Below are positions 12,102-22,472 of a DNA stretch of 64,000 nt, piece by piece; position 1 is the first letter of the stretch; the number at the start of each line of letters is the position of its first letter. The notes under the pieces were generated by a model. That model ran no database searches and had not been told where the DNA came from. It saw only the letters and a program-made list of their open reading frames with translations. Made by a program: the position numbers and the translations under genes. The DNA comes from Calonectria ilicicola (lineage: Eukaryota; Ascomycota; Sordariomycetes; Hypocreales; Nectriaceae), in assembly GCA_020809705.1 (NCBI GenBank), contig CP085828.1, positions 1,798,001 to 1,862,000 on the forward strand, in the 5' to 3' direction.

Positions 12102-13378
12102 AGCTCTCGTGCCCATGAATAATTCCCACACGGCTGTTTCCAGCACGGCCATTACGACACATGCACACGCGTACACGCACATATATCTATTGCCTACGAC
12201 CTGTATAATGACAGCATCGGGGGGACGTTTTGAGTTTGGAGCTATTTCCCTTGGGGACATTTCATTCAACTGTAGAACATTAGACGTCCGGCCGGCGCTT
12301 TTTTTTCTTCTTCTTCTTCTTCTTCTTCTTCATCTTTTTCTTCTCTTTTTTTTTTATTTTATTTACGTATGGGCATTGAAGATATCGAACTAAGAAATGA
12401 TGTGGATGATTGGAGAACATGGAGAGAGTCGTCATGACGATATGATACCCACGAACATGAAGAGGTGCTGGGTGTCAGGAGCAGCATGTTGGGATGGTGT
12501 TATGTGCGTTGGTTGGTTTACTCGATTCGCTGCGGCGATCGGGTCTTGAATTTTTCTTTATTGTTGGATCGCCTCATTAGGCACTCACGGAACATGGTGG
12601 ATGGACCAAAGTTAACATATACCCCGGCTAAAAGCCAAGTTTACGATTGAACAAAGGGGACTGGCGATGTGACCAGTCCATGGGATTTATTTAGGTGATG
12701 TTTTTATTAGGATTGATACCTATAAAAAAAGACAAGTTCATTTTAAATCCTTGGGAGAACCCGTGAATGCGACTCAATAGCTCATCACTGGCTTGTAGAA
12801 GAAACCTTGACTGGCTCTTGTAGGAATGGTAAGAGCAACGCATCAGGTAAAGCCTAACCAAAACCAGAATTGTCCTCTCCGCCCCGGAGCAGATGCACCG
12901 ATGGGAAGTTTCCAATCAAGGTAAGGTTGGCCAGAAAAAAAGTTGACAACATGCTGTTGTTACATTATAATTGCCGTTCATAGAAGACTGTGAATCTAAA
13001 AGTGTAAAATAATACCCATGGATAATGGCAATGGCCTTTCCATAAGTAGAATCGGGCAGCTTGATCCATATTCAACTGACCATATATTAAAGTCATATCA
13101 AAAGTCTAAAAGAGGGGGTTCGTATGCATCAACCTTGTCTTGGCCAATGAGTCTTGATTGGCTTTGCTACAGCATCGCACAATATACATGAAAAATCCCT
13201 GGAACGCCAGCTTTTTGAACCTGTGCAAATCTACGCCTCCATCCTCGTACCGAAAGTCCCTTCTTTCTTGATGCAGCCCATCCGACGGCTTTCCATCGCC
13301 CGCATTCGCGTCCCGGGCACCGCCACCACATCGCGTACTCATCATACTACTTCTTGTCCATACAGAAAATGATAAATC
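12102..13378. other. Intergenic region between convergent receptor and RPB5 genes
   Basis: The stretch holds the 3' ends of two convergent genes. A (CTT)8 tract at 12307-12330 followed by a T-rich run lies about 200 bases after the receptor stop codon. From 12600 to 13120 the sequence is AT-rich. I see no gene; short open frames on both strands show no recognisable features. Confidence 0.6.
12307..12330 (+). repeat. (CTT)8 tract
   Basis: Eight CTT units followed by further T/C-rich sequence to about 12360. It lies in the probable 3' untranslated region of the receptor gene. It is a simple repeat with no coding role. Confidence 0.9.
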
Positions 13379-14249
13379 TTAGACACACAGTCTGTAACTA
13401 GCGTATCGGCCGGCAGTTTCACTATTTCGGATAATCTTGACAACCTGGCCGCGCTTGAGGCCGAGGTAGCGAGCGACGGGATCCTTCTGCAAGATTCGGG
13501 GCAGCTGTGTCTCCTTGAGGCGGTATCGCTTGAGCAGAGCAATCTTTTCATCACGAGAGAGCAGCACGTGCTTGGGGACAAGCTCGTGGTGGGTAATGTT
13601 GATGAGAAGGTCATCCTCGAGAAAGCATTCGATCTTAGCGAGGTTCTCAACGCTGGCGAGAGTCTTGCGGGCGGCCGGAGAAAGGGGCACGTGGGTAACC
13701 ATGATGCCGGTCTTGTACTTGTTCTCGATGGTGTACTTGGCAAACTGGCGGATCTGACCGACACCAAACTGCTTGTCGGAGAGGAACTCTACCCAGATGG
13801 GGCCGCAGTCAGGGACGGGATCGGGGTTGGCGTCCGTGGCGGGAGGGATCGATTTCCTGAGCATGGCGTCGCTGGGACGGGCAGAGAACTGGAGCTTGCC
13901 ACGGCTGCTCAGAGGGTCAGTGGTTTCGCTCGAGAAGGCAGAGAAACGGGTATAGTCTCACTTGACAGAGCCATCCGAGTTGCAGTACTCGTCGCGGAAG
14001 CGGTCTAGCGAGATCTTGACTTCCTCTTCAGCAAGCTCGTACTCCTAGGCATGGTTAGCGTCGCGTCTTTGAACATTGCGTGCAGCAGCGTCTGCTATCG
14101 CGGTCGACGTGTTTTGCGACCAGAATAGCGACCGAGGAGCGAGCAAGCCTTACCCGGTCGGCAATCATCTCGTGGACAGTCTTCCAAGCCCGCCAGAGTC
14201 TGACGACCTCCTTGGACTTGGCATCGGTGGGCACGCTGTCGATATCCAT
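13379..14249 (-). CDS. RPB5: DNA-directed RNA polymerases I, II and III subunit RPABC1 (RPB5)
   Basis: RPB5 is a small subunit shared by all three nuclear RNA polymerases, sitting at the downstream DNA jaw. On the reverse strand I join exons 14249-14154, 14044-13962 and 13904-13379, giving 234 residues (yeast Rpb5 has 215). Introns are 109 nt (GTAAGG...CTAG, phase 0) and 57 nt (GTGAGA...GCAG). The N-terminal exon has the family's LWRAWKTVHEMIADR helix. The C-terminal domain shared with archaeal RpoH is highly conserved: NITHHELVPKH, LLKRYRLKETQLPRI, YLGLKRGQVVKIIR and ETAGRYASYR. The ATG at 14249 is used; an upstream in-frame extension lacks an ATG. The gene is divergent from BFR1, with 755 bases between start codons that may serve as a shared promoter. 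Confidence 0.97.
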
Positions 14250-15004
14250 TGTTGGTGGCGGATTCAAAGGGTGATGGTTGTGGTTGAAGCTTGACAGAAT
14301 CCTGAGACCCTCTCAAAAATGTTGTCGTTCAGCCTTGCATGGCCACCGCAAAAAAGTTGCCTGCGCAAACCAGAATGGGTCAGAGCGCGGATAGGGATCA
14401 TGTGACACCATTAATGGATGAATAAGCCACAGTCGATTTGTTCCTGAGGGCACCAGCCACAAAGGTTCACGAGCCACAGCCCACTCAGTTGTTGTGAGCG
14501 TCCAGACCTTGCTAGCGGGGGCTCTGGCAGGAGGGAGGGCGGGGGATCTTTTTTGGCCGCTACGGGAAGGGAGCCGCCAAGGGCATGCGGGTATCCGTTC
14601 AGACAGCACCTTACTCCAGCGCCTGCCCGGGAAGGTCTAGCGGCCAACGTGTGCTATTGAGGGCGGTGCGCACAGAGGCTTCAGTGGATTCCAGTGGGAG
14701 GGAAACGGGAATCAGGGGCCACCGCGGACTTGACCTGGCAGGTAGGTTAAGGGGCGCACAGACCCCAACAGCTCACAATCGCAAACCAGACACGGGGCAC
14801 CTAGAAAGTGGTGGAATTTCAATTTCAATTTCAACCCTTTGGGATCGCTTTTTTTTCTCCTCTCCCGCACTCTCACCTCGACCACCACGTGTCGCTTTTC
14901 TTCGCATATTTGCTTGTCGACCTCTGCTCGAGTCGCTTGCCTCGGCCTCGGCACCCTCTTCGGTCTCCGTCCTCTCTAGAACGCCCCCCTCGTCTCTCAT
15001 CGCA
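14250..15004. promoter_or_regulatory. Divergent promoter region between RPB5 and BFR1
   Basis: About 755 bases separate the start codons of two divergently transcribed housekeeping genes. The BFR1 side (14860-15004) is a C/T-rich leader of the kind common before fungal start codons. No TATA box is convincing. Open frames across the region are not supported as genes. Confidence 0.5.
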
Positions 15005-16565
15005 ATGGCCGACACTGCGACTGCTCCCGCCCCTGCGGCGGACAAGACTCAAGCCGCGCGCCCTACCAAGCCCGACGAGAATGTCTTTAAGGAGGAGCTC
15101 GTCAAGGCTGAGAAGGCTCACAAGGCTTCCATGGATCGATTGGTACGACCCCAATTCCTCTTGATCCAGAAGATCCGCTCACGGATACAATATTAACTTT
15201 TTACTGTGCAGAACGCCATCAAGGCCAAGATTGACATTGCCATGCCCAACAAGAACAAGGACCAGCCCAGCCCGACCCAGAAGCGACGACAGGAGCTCAT
15301 TGCCCAGGCCAACGAGATTCGCCAGAAGCAGGCCGGTGGCAAGAACGCCCGCACAACCAAGCTCGAGCAGATCAAGCGCCTCGACGAGCAGGTTCGCAGC
15401 CGAATCAACGAGCAGAAGACGGCCAAGAGCAAGGTTCCTTACAAGAGCCTCGAGGACGTTGATCGCCAGATCGCCAGCCTCGATAAGCAGGTCAACTCCG
15501 GAACCATGAAGCTTGTTGACGAGAAGAAGGCCCTGTCCGACATCTCCAACCTGCGCAAGATCCGCAAGAACTTTGGTCAGTTCGAGGACTCGCAGAAGCA
15601 GATTGATGAGCTCCGAGCCAAGATCAAGGAGATCAAGGACAGCATGGAGGATCCCGAGCAGAAGGCCATGTCTGAGCAATACTCCAAGATCCAGGCCGAG
15701 CTTGACACCATCAAGGCTGAGCAGGATGAGGCCTACAAGTCCCTCTCGAGCCTGCGTGACGAGCGAACTAAGATTCACGCTGAGCAGCAGGAGAAGTACA
15801 ACGCTATTCGCAAGCTCAAGGACGACTACTACGGCCAGAAGAAGGCTTACGCCGCCCACGAGCGAGAGGCCCGTGAGAAGTACCGTGAAAGGCAGAAGGC
15901 TGAGCAGGAGCGTATCGTCAAGGAACGCAAGAAGGCTGATGCCGAGCGTCGTCTGGCTGATGCCAGCGACGCTGCCTACATGGACGAGATCCGTCGCGCC
16001 AACAGTCTGCTCCAGTTTCTTGACCCCACTCACAAAGTTGAGAAGGGTCCTCTGATGGCCGATACTGGCCTCGGCGCTCAGGCTCAGCGAACTGTTGACG
16101 GCGCTGGTCTCAAGGGCACCAAGCTCGTCCGCAAGGAGGACCGTGAGGATGAGTACTTCTCCGCCGCCAAGAAGGGCAAGAAGGGCAAGAAGGGCGGGGC
16201 CAGTGCCGCCGCTGGCAAGTTCTTTAACTGCCCTCCTTCGGTCGTCGAGGACTGTGTTGCCATGGGTGTTGAACCCCCCATGAGCAGCGCCGATGTCCCT
16301 GGTGTTATCGAGAAGGTCCGCGCCAAGCTCGACTTCTGGAAGGGCGACCAGGAGGCCCAGACCAAGCGTGTAAGTGGTTTATTTTTTTCCCTTTATCCTA
16401 AATTCGAGGAATCATCATGGAGTGGCTAATCACCATATGTAGAACATTGACGACGCTAAGAAGAAGATTGCCGAGATCGAAGAGGCTGAGGCCAACGGCG
16501 AGAAGGTCGACGAGGTGACCTCTGATCTCAAGGAGACTTCCATCTCTGAGAAGCAGGAGTCGTAA
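15005..16565 (+). CDS. BFR1: Nuclear segregation protein Bfr1
   Basis: Bfr1 family proteins associate with polyribosomes and mRNP complexes at the ER. In yeast the gene affects secretion, brefeldin A resistance and chromosome segregation. Exons 15005-15142, 15212-16369 and 16443-16565 are joined through two phase-0 introns of 69 and 73 nt (GTACGA...GCAG and GTAAGT...GTAG), giving 472 residues. The protein is highly charged and almost wholly helical. Long Lys/Glu/Gln-rich coiled coil runs from about 40 to 310 (for example QIDELRAKIKEIKDS). A Lys/Gly-rich linker (KKGKKGKKGG) follows, then a C-terminal helical segment beginning FNCPPSVVEDCVAMG. There is no membrane segment. Codon choice is strongly biased to C/G third positions and AAG lysine, suggesting high expression. 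The reverse strand is open for 284 codons in Leu/Val-rich frames, an effect of this bias. Confidence 0.93.
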
Positions 16566-17646
16566 GCCGACGGCCCCTCCACGACTTGTTTACAAGCTTC
16601 AGCACCGTTCCACGCCATCCCGGTGTTGAGCCTCACATGATCCGCCCACACCTACCTCCTCTCTCTCTCCACACCCGCCTCCTCGCCATCTCCACAGCTC
16701 GCTCCTCGCACACGCAACGCAACATCCGGCAACCTAAAAAAACCCAACCTTTTGCATCCCGGGGGGAACTTCACCTTAGGGGCCTGGTTCATCTGGGTAG
16801 ATCCTTATTCTGCCCGACGCACCGCCTCTCTCGTCCTTCACACGACTCTCCTTTCCCTCTTTCCCCCTCTTCCCCCCTGAATTTGAAAAGCGCTCTCGGT
16901 GCTGTTTTGTAATTAGGCGCTGTCCCAAAGGGAAAGAGATACGCAAAAAAAGATATTCAGTTTGATCAAGAACCTTGCCCAACTGATGCTGTCCACGTGC
17001 CCCCAATTCCCAATCTGTAATTTTGCCGTCCTCGTGAATGAAAATCAGATCCATGATCGGTTTGTTGGGCACGCATCGGGCACTTGTGCTCGCTGTCTTT
17101 CTTGCATGCATTGTTATCCACCGACTCCAAAATCGTGCGTTCTTACCGCATGAAAGCAATCAGTGAGAGCGGATGCTTCGTCCGGAGGCGAGCTAGTGGA
17201 GACTAGTTCGAGCCCATTTCCCTCTTCGCCGCAATATTTCCAGCCTGCCAACAGTCCCCCTCACCGGAAAGCCCCCACACGCACATGATGACCTCAAAGT
17301 GATGATGCTTCCCAAGGCAATTCATACAAATTTCGCCTTCAACGGCGTGGTATTGTTTTAATAGATAATTCAATACAAGAAGTCCATACGGAAAATAAAA
17401 ATATAACATAGTCCCCCAAATACTCCAAACGTACAAGGTCGCATGTCTTCTAAAAATAAGAGGGAAAAGAAAAAGGGATCTTGAGAACTCAAACTGTAAA
17501 TCCCGATAATTATGCCACGCCGGTCTGTTTTGCCGGTCAGACTCCGCGCCCCGATTATGCGATGGTCGTGGTGCTCATAGAATTCATAATATTTGTTGGA
17601 TCATGACCGTATCCGCCTCCGTGGTTTGACCTGTTATCGAGTCGTT
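16566..17646. other. Intergenic region between convergent BFR1 and a hypothetical gene
   Basis: This 1.1 kb stretch contains the 3' flanks of two convergent genes. The first half is C/T-rich and the second half (17300-17650) is AT-rich with likely polyadenylation sequence for the reverse-strand gene. I see no coding region or RNA gene. Confidence 0.55.
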
Positions 17647-18398
17647 TCATTGCATGTAGGGGTAGTAGTTGGCGGGTGGGGGAGGCGCGTAGCTAGATCT
17701 TCTCTCTCGAGGAGCCGGAGTACGTCCAGGGCGTGGCATCGGAGGGGGGGTTCGTGATGGCAAGGCCGGCTGCTCATGGTAGGTGATGGGTGCAACGGCG
17801 GCGGAGCCAGCGCTTCTTCCACCGCCGACAGGAGGGCCGGGTTGGGGCTCAGGAGCACCATTTGAACCGCTTCGTCGGTTGGCTTTTCGGTATCCATTGA
17901 GTGCGCTCAGAGGAGGGTCCTTCACTGCTGGTTCGTCTTCCGCAGGGAGTGTTAGTTCCACAAGGCCAAAAAAGTACTCCAAGACCTCGGGGTAGCGCTG
18001 GACACTGGATTGCCAGTCCTCGTCGATGCCACGCTTCAAAGAGGCCTGCGCCTCAGCGATCTGGTTCGGATGAGGCGGTGCATGGTAGTAGTGGTAGGCG
18101 TGGGCAGTGATACGATCCAGGTGAGCCGAGTGTGCAGTTTTTCGGCGTTCTGTGAGTAGTCGGAAGTACTCCAAGATGTAATCCTGTGCGTGAGCTCGAA
18201 CCCAGGTGCTAGGAATCATCCAATTAGTTGCATTGGTCGAAAGGGACTGGAGCAAAGGGGTCTTGCGAACCGTATGTCATTGTAGATGGATCGCATCATG
18301 CGATCCTCGGCCTGCTTGATAGCCAACTCAAGTCCTTTGGCCTCACAATCACATGCCATGGTGGCCGGGGCATGGCATATCGCACAATCCGGGTCCAT
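17647..18398 (-). CDS. Fungal hypothetical protein with N-terminal CxxC...CxC motif and Pro-rich tail
   Basis: I do not recognise a named family. On the reverse strand, exons 18398-18271 and 18208-17647 join across a 62-nt intron (GTTCGC...CTAG, with an AACTAAT branch site), giving 229 residues. The N terminus has a cysteine pattern, CAIC-(7)-CDC (Cys5, Cys8, Cys16, Cys18), that could bind a metal. It is followed by a helical, charged region (KQAEDRMMRSIYNDI) and a Tyr/His-rich stretch including YHYYHAPPH. Residues 130-229 are low-complexity Pro/Arg/Ser and end in PPPPANYYPYMQ, which could bind SH3, WW or profilin-type partners. The start at 18398 puts the Cys motif at the very N terminus; in-frame ATGs at 18440 and 18464 would extend it by 14 or 22 residues. 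The function is unknown. Confidence 0.72.
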
Positions 18399-20573
18399 CC
18401 TGATGATGGATTTTGAATACGTGTGGTCTCTGGTATACATCTTAGTCGGGGGCCGGGACGGCATCGGTTCGAGCGAGACGGCGGAGAAACGGAGAGAGAG
18501 GGGGGTGCAAGAAAAACAAAAACGCTGGACAGAGGGTGTTCAAGTCATGACAACGGCACCAATGTTGATCGAGGCTCTCCCTCTGACCCCACTGATGAAT
18601 TTCATGAGGCAAAAACGCAAAGGCAGAGCAAGAAGACAAGAAGGGTGGACAATGACCGGGGACGGGGGCCGGCAAAGGAGGGGGGAAAAGAAAAGCGTAA
18701 CTGACCTGGTTATTAAGAAGAGACGGCGGCCGTGGGAGAGGAGCAGGCCCGAACGGACGTGGCGGTAAGGGATAACGACAACGGAGGGGGAAAGTGGTAT
18801 GGTATGGCTGTCGAACGAACAGCAGACAGGTAAGAAAGCAGCTGTTTCGCTGGGGGCAGTATGTATCCTGCAAGCACCAGCAGCTCTCAGGGCTCAAATG
18901 GAAGGGAGTGAGAATCCGAGGAGCAAGATGGAAGAAGTCGCGTGGGGAAGCGAAGGAAACTATGTGGAGAGATCGAATGAGGAGAGCCGGTCCACGTCTC
19001 TGTCGTGGCTCGAATGCGGGCCCGCGGAGCGTATGCAGGCTAGCCCAATGGACTTGAGCTGATCCAAGAGAGGGGGCTTTGGCGGCGAACTGTCGTTGGG
19101 TGATGCGGCTGCTCAGGTGCTTTTCTGGTAGTAGTGGATGGTGACTGGCAGTAGTAGTACCACCAGGTGGGAGGGGGGATGGAACGTGGTCAAGAGGAAT
19201 TGGGACGAAAAGTAAGTTGCAGCCAGCGACTTGAAGGGGGCTGATGGATGATGGATGCTCGACGCCGCCGATGGAAGTGGCAGAAGAATGGGACGAGGAA
19301 CGATTGTTGGACAGGTCAACCCAGCAAAAAGCAACCAGGTCGGGTGAGTTACTAAAGGGAACCTAGACAGGATGAGGAGCCGCTCGAACTAAGGTGGTGA
19401 GCAAGGGAGACAAATTGCCGAACGTTGAACATGGACATGGATCAGGGCGACAACAGACGGCAGACGGAGGAGACGGTGGCGGGTAAGCCCCAGGACGGCC
19501 AACGAACGGCGACGGAGAGGGGCTATTGAGGCGTGAGAGCGACACGGTGCTCGGGCGATTCACCGCATTTTGGTTGGCATCAGCCGGCCCTCTCCCACTT
19601 TCCACACTGACTGGAGGCTGGGCGAATGGCACCTGGGGCCATTCCTGGCCGGCTGCAGGTGTAGACGGGACACGGCGAGGCAAATTGGCAGGCAAGGAGA
19701 AATGTGCTTGTGATTGGTACGAATAACTGTACAGCTGTATGAATGAGGGTGAGGGCAAGAGGAGTCGAGTGCAATGCAAGTCGAGCGCAAGCCGAATGCA
19801 ATTCGACCTGGTTAGCGAACATGACATGGCATGGATAATCGGATTCGAGGCCCGTGACGATCTGATCTAGCTCTCCTGTGATTGGAAAACGGCCGATCGA
19901 AGGACAGTGAGCCAGAGTTCGAGGGCGATCAGGGCGTGAAACGCTAACGTGGTGCGGGGCGGAAGCGAGACAGCGAGGCGAGACAGCATCGCGACAGTGA
20001 TGGTGTGAGTTTGGACCGTTGAAAACAGGGCGTCAGCGAGATGGAGGAAGAAGAAAACATGGCCATGGCACAGGTATGGTGTGCAATCTAAACAACTGCC
20101 CCCTTCATTCCTTCCACAAGAAAAAGCCCAATCCTCAGGCATTGGTCACAAGGGCATCTTTAACGCTGTTCGCAAGGCGCTCTTATCCTTTCCAGGGCAT
20201 ATTTTTAGTGACGCAGCGCAGTGTCAGCTGAAATCCAGTATGGCGCGATACAGTATGGCATGATACAAACATTGCAATTATGTTAAGATATAATCCATCC
20301 CATTTTTCTTTCCGAAAGAAAAATAAAATAAAAAATAAGTCTGCTTAATTTCACATGTGCAAATTTACCCAGTTGGAATTCACAGCATTTATTACGGTCT
20401 CGCTTCCCTCCGACAGCTATTTTCTCATGGAGCGTGTGAAGCGGGGTGCTTCCCTGTGGAGGGTCCTTTATCTTATCGCCGTCAGGATCGACACCAAATT
20501 TTGGTCCAAGTGCCAACAACCAAACCAACGTCGAGGGTAGCTTCAGCATTCACCAATTGTTGCAGCAGCAGTC
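18399..20573. other. 2.2 kb divergent intergenic region
   Basis: This lies between the reverse-strand hypothetical gene and MTG2. From 18450 to 19350 it is purine-rich on the + strand, meaning C/T-rich in the transcript sense of the hypothetical gene, so a long leader or promoter is plausible. The reverse-strand open frames at 18442-18897 and 19363-19827 are Pro/Ser/Leu-rich and overlap others, and I do not call them genes. From 20270 to 20340 the sequence is AT-rich. Confidence 0.5.
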
Positions 20574-22334
20574 ATGGCTTCGCGGTGTGCCAATTCACCG
20601 TCGACGCTCCTCCCATTCCTGTATCCATCCATATATTCCCGACGTCTTGTGCTTAACTCCGCCATTGCACTCCGCCAACGACGATGTAACTCCACCATCA
20701 ACGACCTTCCCGAGTCACGCCTCAATCCAGCTCCCGACGACTACGCCGCTCCAAGTTTCGCTGATAAAGCACAACTAACCCTGTACGCTGGTCGCGGTGG
20801 CAACGGGTGCATCTCATTCCTTCGCGAGGCCTATCTTGCCGAAGGCCCCCCCAACGGCGGCGACGGCGGTCATGGTGGCAACGTATATATCCAGGCTGCC
20901 CACGGCGAAACATCGCTGCATAAGCTTGCCCGAAAGAGGTTTGTGCATGCAGAGCGTGGCAAGAATGGCCAAGGCAGTGCAAAGAGCGGTACCAGGGGAG
21001 ACGACGTCATCATCACCGTGCCTGTTGGAACAGTAGTGCGTGAGCTGGAGCGCGAAGACCCAGCGGCAGATGAGGAAATGAACATGCGTGTGTGGCGCGC
21101 CCAGCAAAAGCAAAAGAGGATGGAACAACGCCAAGCCGAATTGGAAAGAAAGAAATTCGCCGAAGAGCAGGGCATCGAAGAAGATGAGGAGGAGGAACAG
21201 GATGATCGTAGAAGAAGAAAAGAGCAAAAAGCAGAGGAGGAGGAAGAGGAGGAGGATGACAACCCAGAGCGACGCAAGTGGTTGCTCTACCCTGGATTAT
21301 CAAAGACCGATGTGAAAGAGACGGTTTTCCCTCGTCTTCCTAAGCGCCACCGTCTCCTCAAGCAGCCTCCTCCTACCATTCATCTCGACCTCTCCCGTCC
21401 AACCCCGCAGCCTATCCTCCTTGCCTCTGGTGGTATTGGTGGCCTAGGAAACCCTCACTTTACTTCCAGAGAACACCCACGGCCTATGTTTGCCACCAAA
21501 GGCGAGGATGCAGTTACAATGAAGATTGAGCTCGAACTGAAGCTACTCGCCGATGTAGGGCTGGTTGGACTCCCCAACGCTGGTAAGAGTACACTGCTTC
21601 GCGCACTCACAAACAGCCGTACCCGAGTTGGCAATTGGGCTTTCACCACCTTACAGCCTAATATCGGCACCGTCGTGCTCGACAAATACTCAGGTCGCCC
21701 TACCATCAAAAGCTACCGCCGCTATCCCACCCAAATGGGCATGCCCGAAGAAGTTGATGCCGAACCTCGTACCCGTTTCTCTGTTGCAGACATTCCTGGT
21801 CTAATCGAGGGCGCTCATCTTGACCGGGGACTTGGTATCGCCTTCTTGCGTCACGTCGAGCGCGCTGGAGTTTTGGCCTTTGTCATCGATCTAAACGCTG
21901 GTAATGCAGTCAAGGCCCTTAATGCCCTGTGGCGAGAGGTTGGTCTGTATGCCCAGATGCGTGATGAAGAGGAGCAGGATCGTGAGGTTGACAATCGCAT
22001 TGACTGGGGTGACACGTCGCTAGAGGCTGGTGGCCCCGTAAACTATAGCGACGGCTTTGACGCTGCCTCTAATCAGCCAGCAGAATCTCCTGGAATGCTG
22101 ATCGCCGGTAAACCCTGGTTCGTCGTCGCAACAAAGGCTGATTTACCTGACACGCAGGAGAACTTCAAGGAACTCAAGGCCTATTTGGACAACATCACGA
22201 GAGGGGAGGAACCGCATCCCACTAGAGCAGAGAATGCCTGGACGAAAGACTGCGCCGTTATCCCCGTCAGTGCCATCAATGGCCAGGGCGTGGACCGAAT
22301 CGTTCACTGGACCGTTGGTCTTCTGGATGAATAG
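20574..22334 (+). CDS. MTG2: Mitochondrial Obg-family GTPase Mtg2
   Basis: Obg/CgtA-type GTPases assist assembly of the large ribosomal subunit; the yeast mitochondrial member is Mtg2. The gene is one uninterrupted frame of 586 residues. The first 45 residues are Arg/Ser-rich and poor in acidic residues, fitting a mitochondrial presequence. The Obg domain (about 60-310) shows the glycine-rich repeats GRGGNGCISF, GPPNGGDGGHGG, SGTRGDDV and GGIGGLGNPHF. The G domain has G1 GLPNAGKST (332-340), G2 FTTLQPN (357-363), G3 DIPG (406-409) and a TKAD form of G4 (520-523) with VSA as G5 (565-567). A highly charged Glu/Lys/Arg insert of about 70 residues (165-235) interrupts the Obg domain, and another acidic insert lies before G4. 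The stop codon is 138 bases from the convergent NCL1 stop. Confidence 0.94.
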   Translation: MASRCANSPSTLLPFLYPSIYSRRLVLNSAIALRQRRCNSTINDLPESRLNPAPDDYAAPSFADKAQLTLYAGRGGNGCISFLREAYLAEGPPNGGDGGHGGNVYIQAAHGETSLHKLARKRFVHAERGKNGQGSAKSGTRGDDVIITVPVGTVVRELEREDPAADEEMNMRVWRAQQKQKRMEQRQAELERKKFAEEQGIEEDEEEEQDDRRRRKEQKAEEEEEEEDDNPERRKWLLYPGLSKTDVKETVFPRLPKRHRLLKQPPPTIHLDLSRPTPQPILLASGGIGGLGNPHFTSREHPRPMFATKGEDAVTMKIELELKLLADVGLVGLPNAGKSTLLRALTNSRTRVGNWAFTTLQPNIGTVVLDKYSGRPTIKSYRRYPTQMGMPEEVDAEPRTRFSVADIPGLIEGAHLDRGLGIAFLRHVERAGVLAFVIDLNAGNAVKALNALWREVGLYAQMRDEEEQDREVDNRIDWGDTSLEAGGPVNYSDGFDAASNQPAESPGMLIAGKPWFVVATKADLPDTQENFKELKAYLDNITRGEEPHPTRAENAWTKDCAVIPVSAINGQGVDRIVHWTVGLLDE

Positions 22335-22409
22335 AGTCCGGTGCAAGGACACGACGCATTCATTGTATATCTACGCATAACTTGTACTCATAGATATTTT
22401 CACGCCCTG

Positions 22410-22438
22410 AATAAAAATTTGTACCAATATCAAATAAA
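22410..22438 (+). terminator. Likely polyadenylation signals for MTG2
   Basis: Two AATAAA hexamers (22410-22415 and 22433-22438) lie about 75 and 100 bases after the MTG2 stop in AT-rich sequence. They are the best candidates for 3' end formation in the narrow convergent gap with NCL1. Fungal signals are loose, so this is tentative. Confidence 0.4.
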
Positions 22439-22472
22439 TGTATTCAAATTAATCAAACATCCCATTTTTAAA

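Noticed and set aside
13568..14008. 146-codon + strand frame
   Set aside because: It is antisense to RPB5 and crosses an RPB5 intron; there are no features of its own.
15179..16033. 284-codon reverse-strand frame rich in Leu and Val
   Set aside because: It is antisense to BFR1. The Leu/Val richness comes from AAG/GAG-type codons read backwards.
18442..18897. 151-codon reverse-strand frame
   Set aside because: It is Pro/Phe/Leu/Cys-rich sequence from a C/T-rich strand, probably the leader or promoter of the adjacent hypothetical gene.
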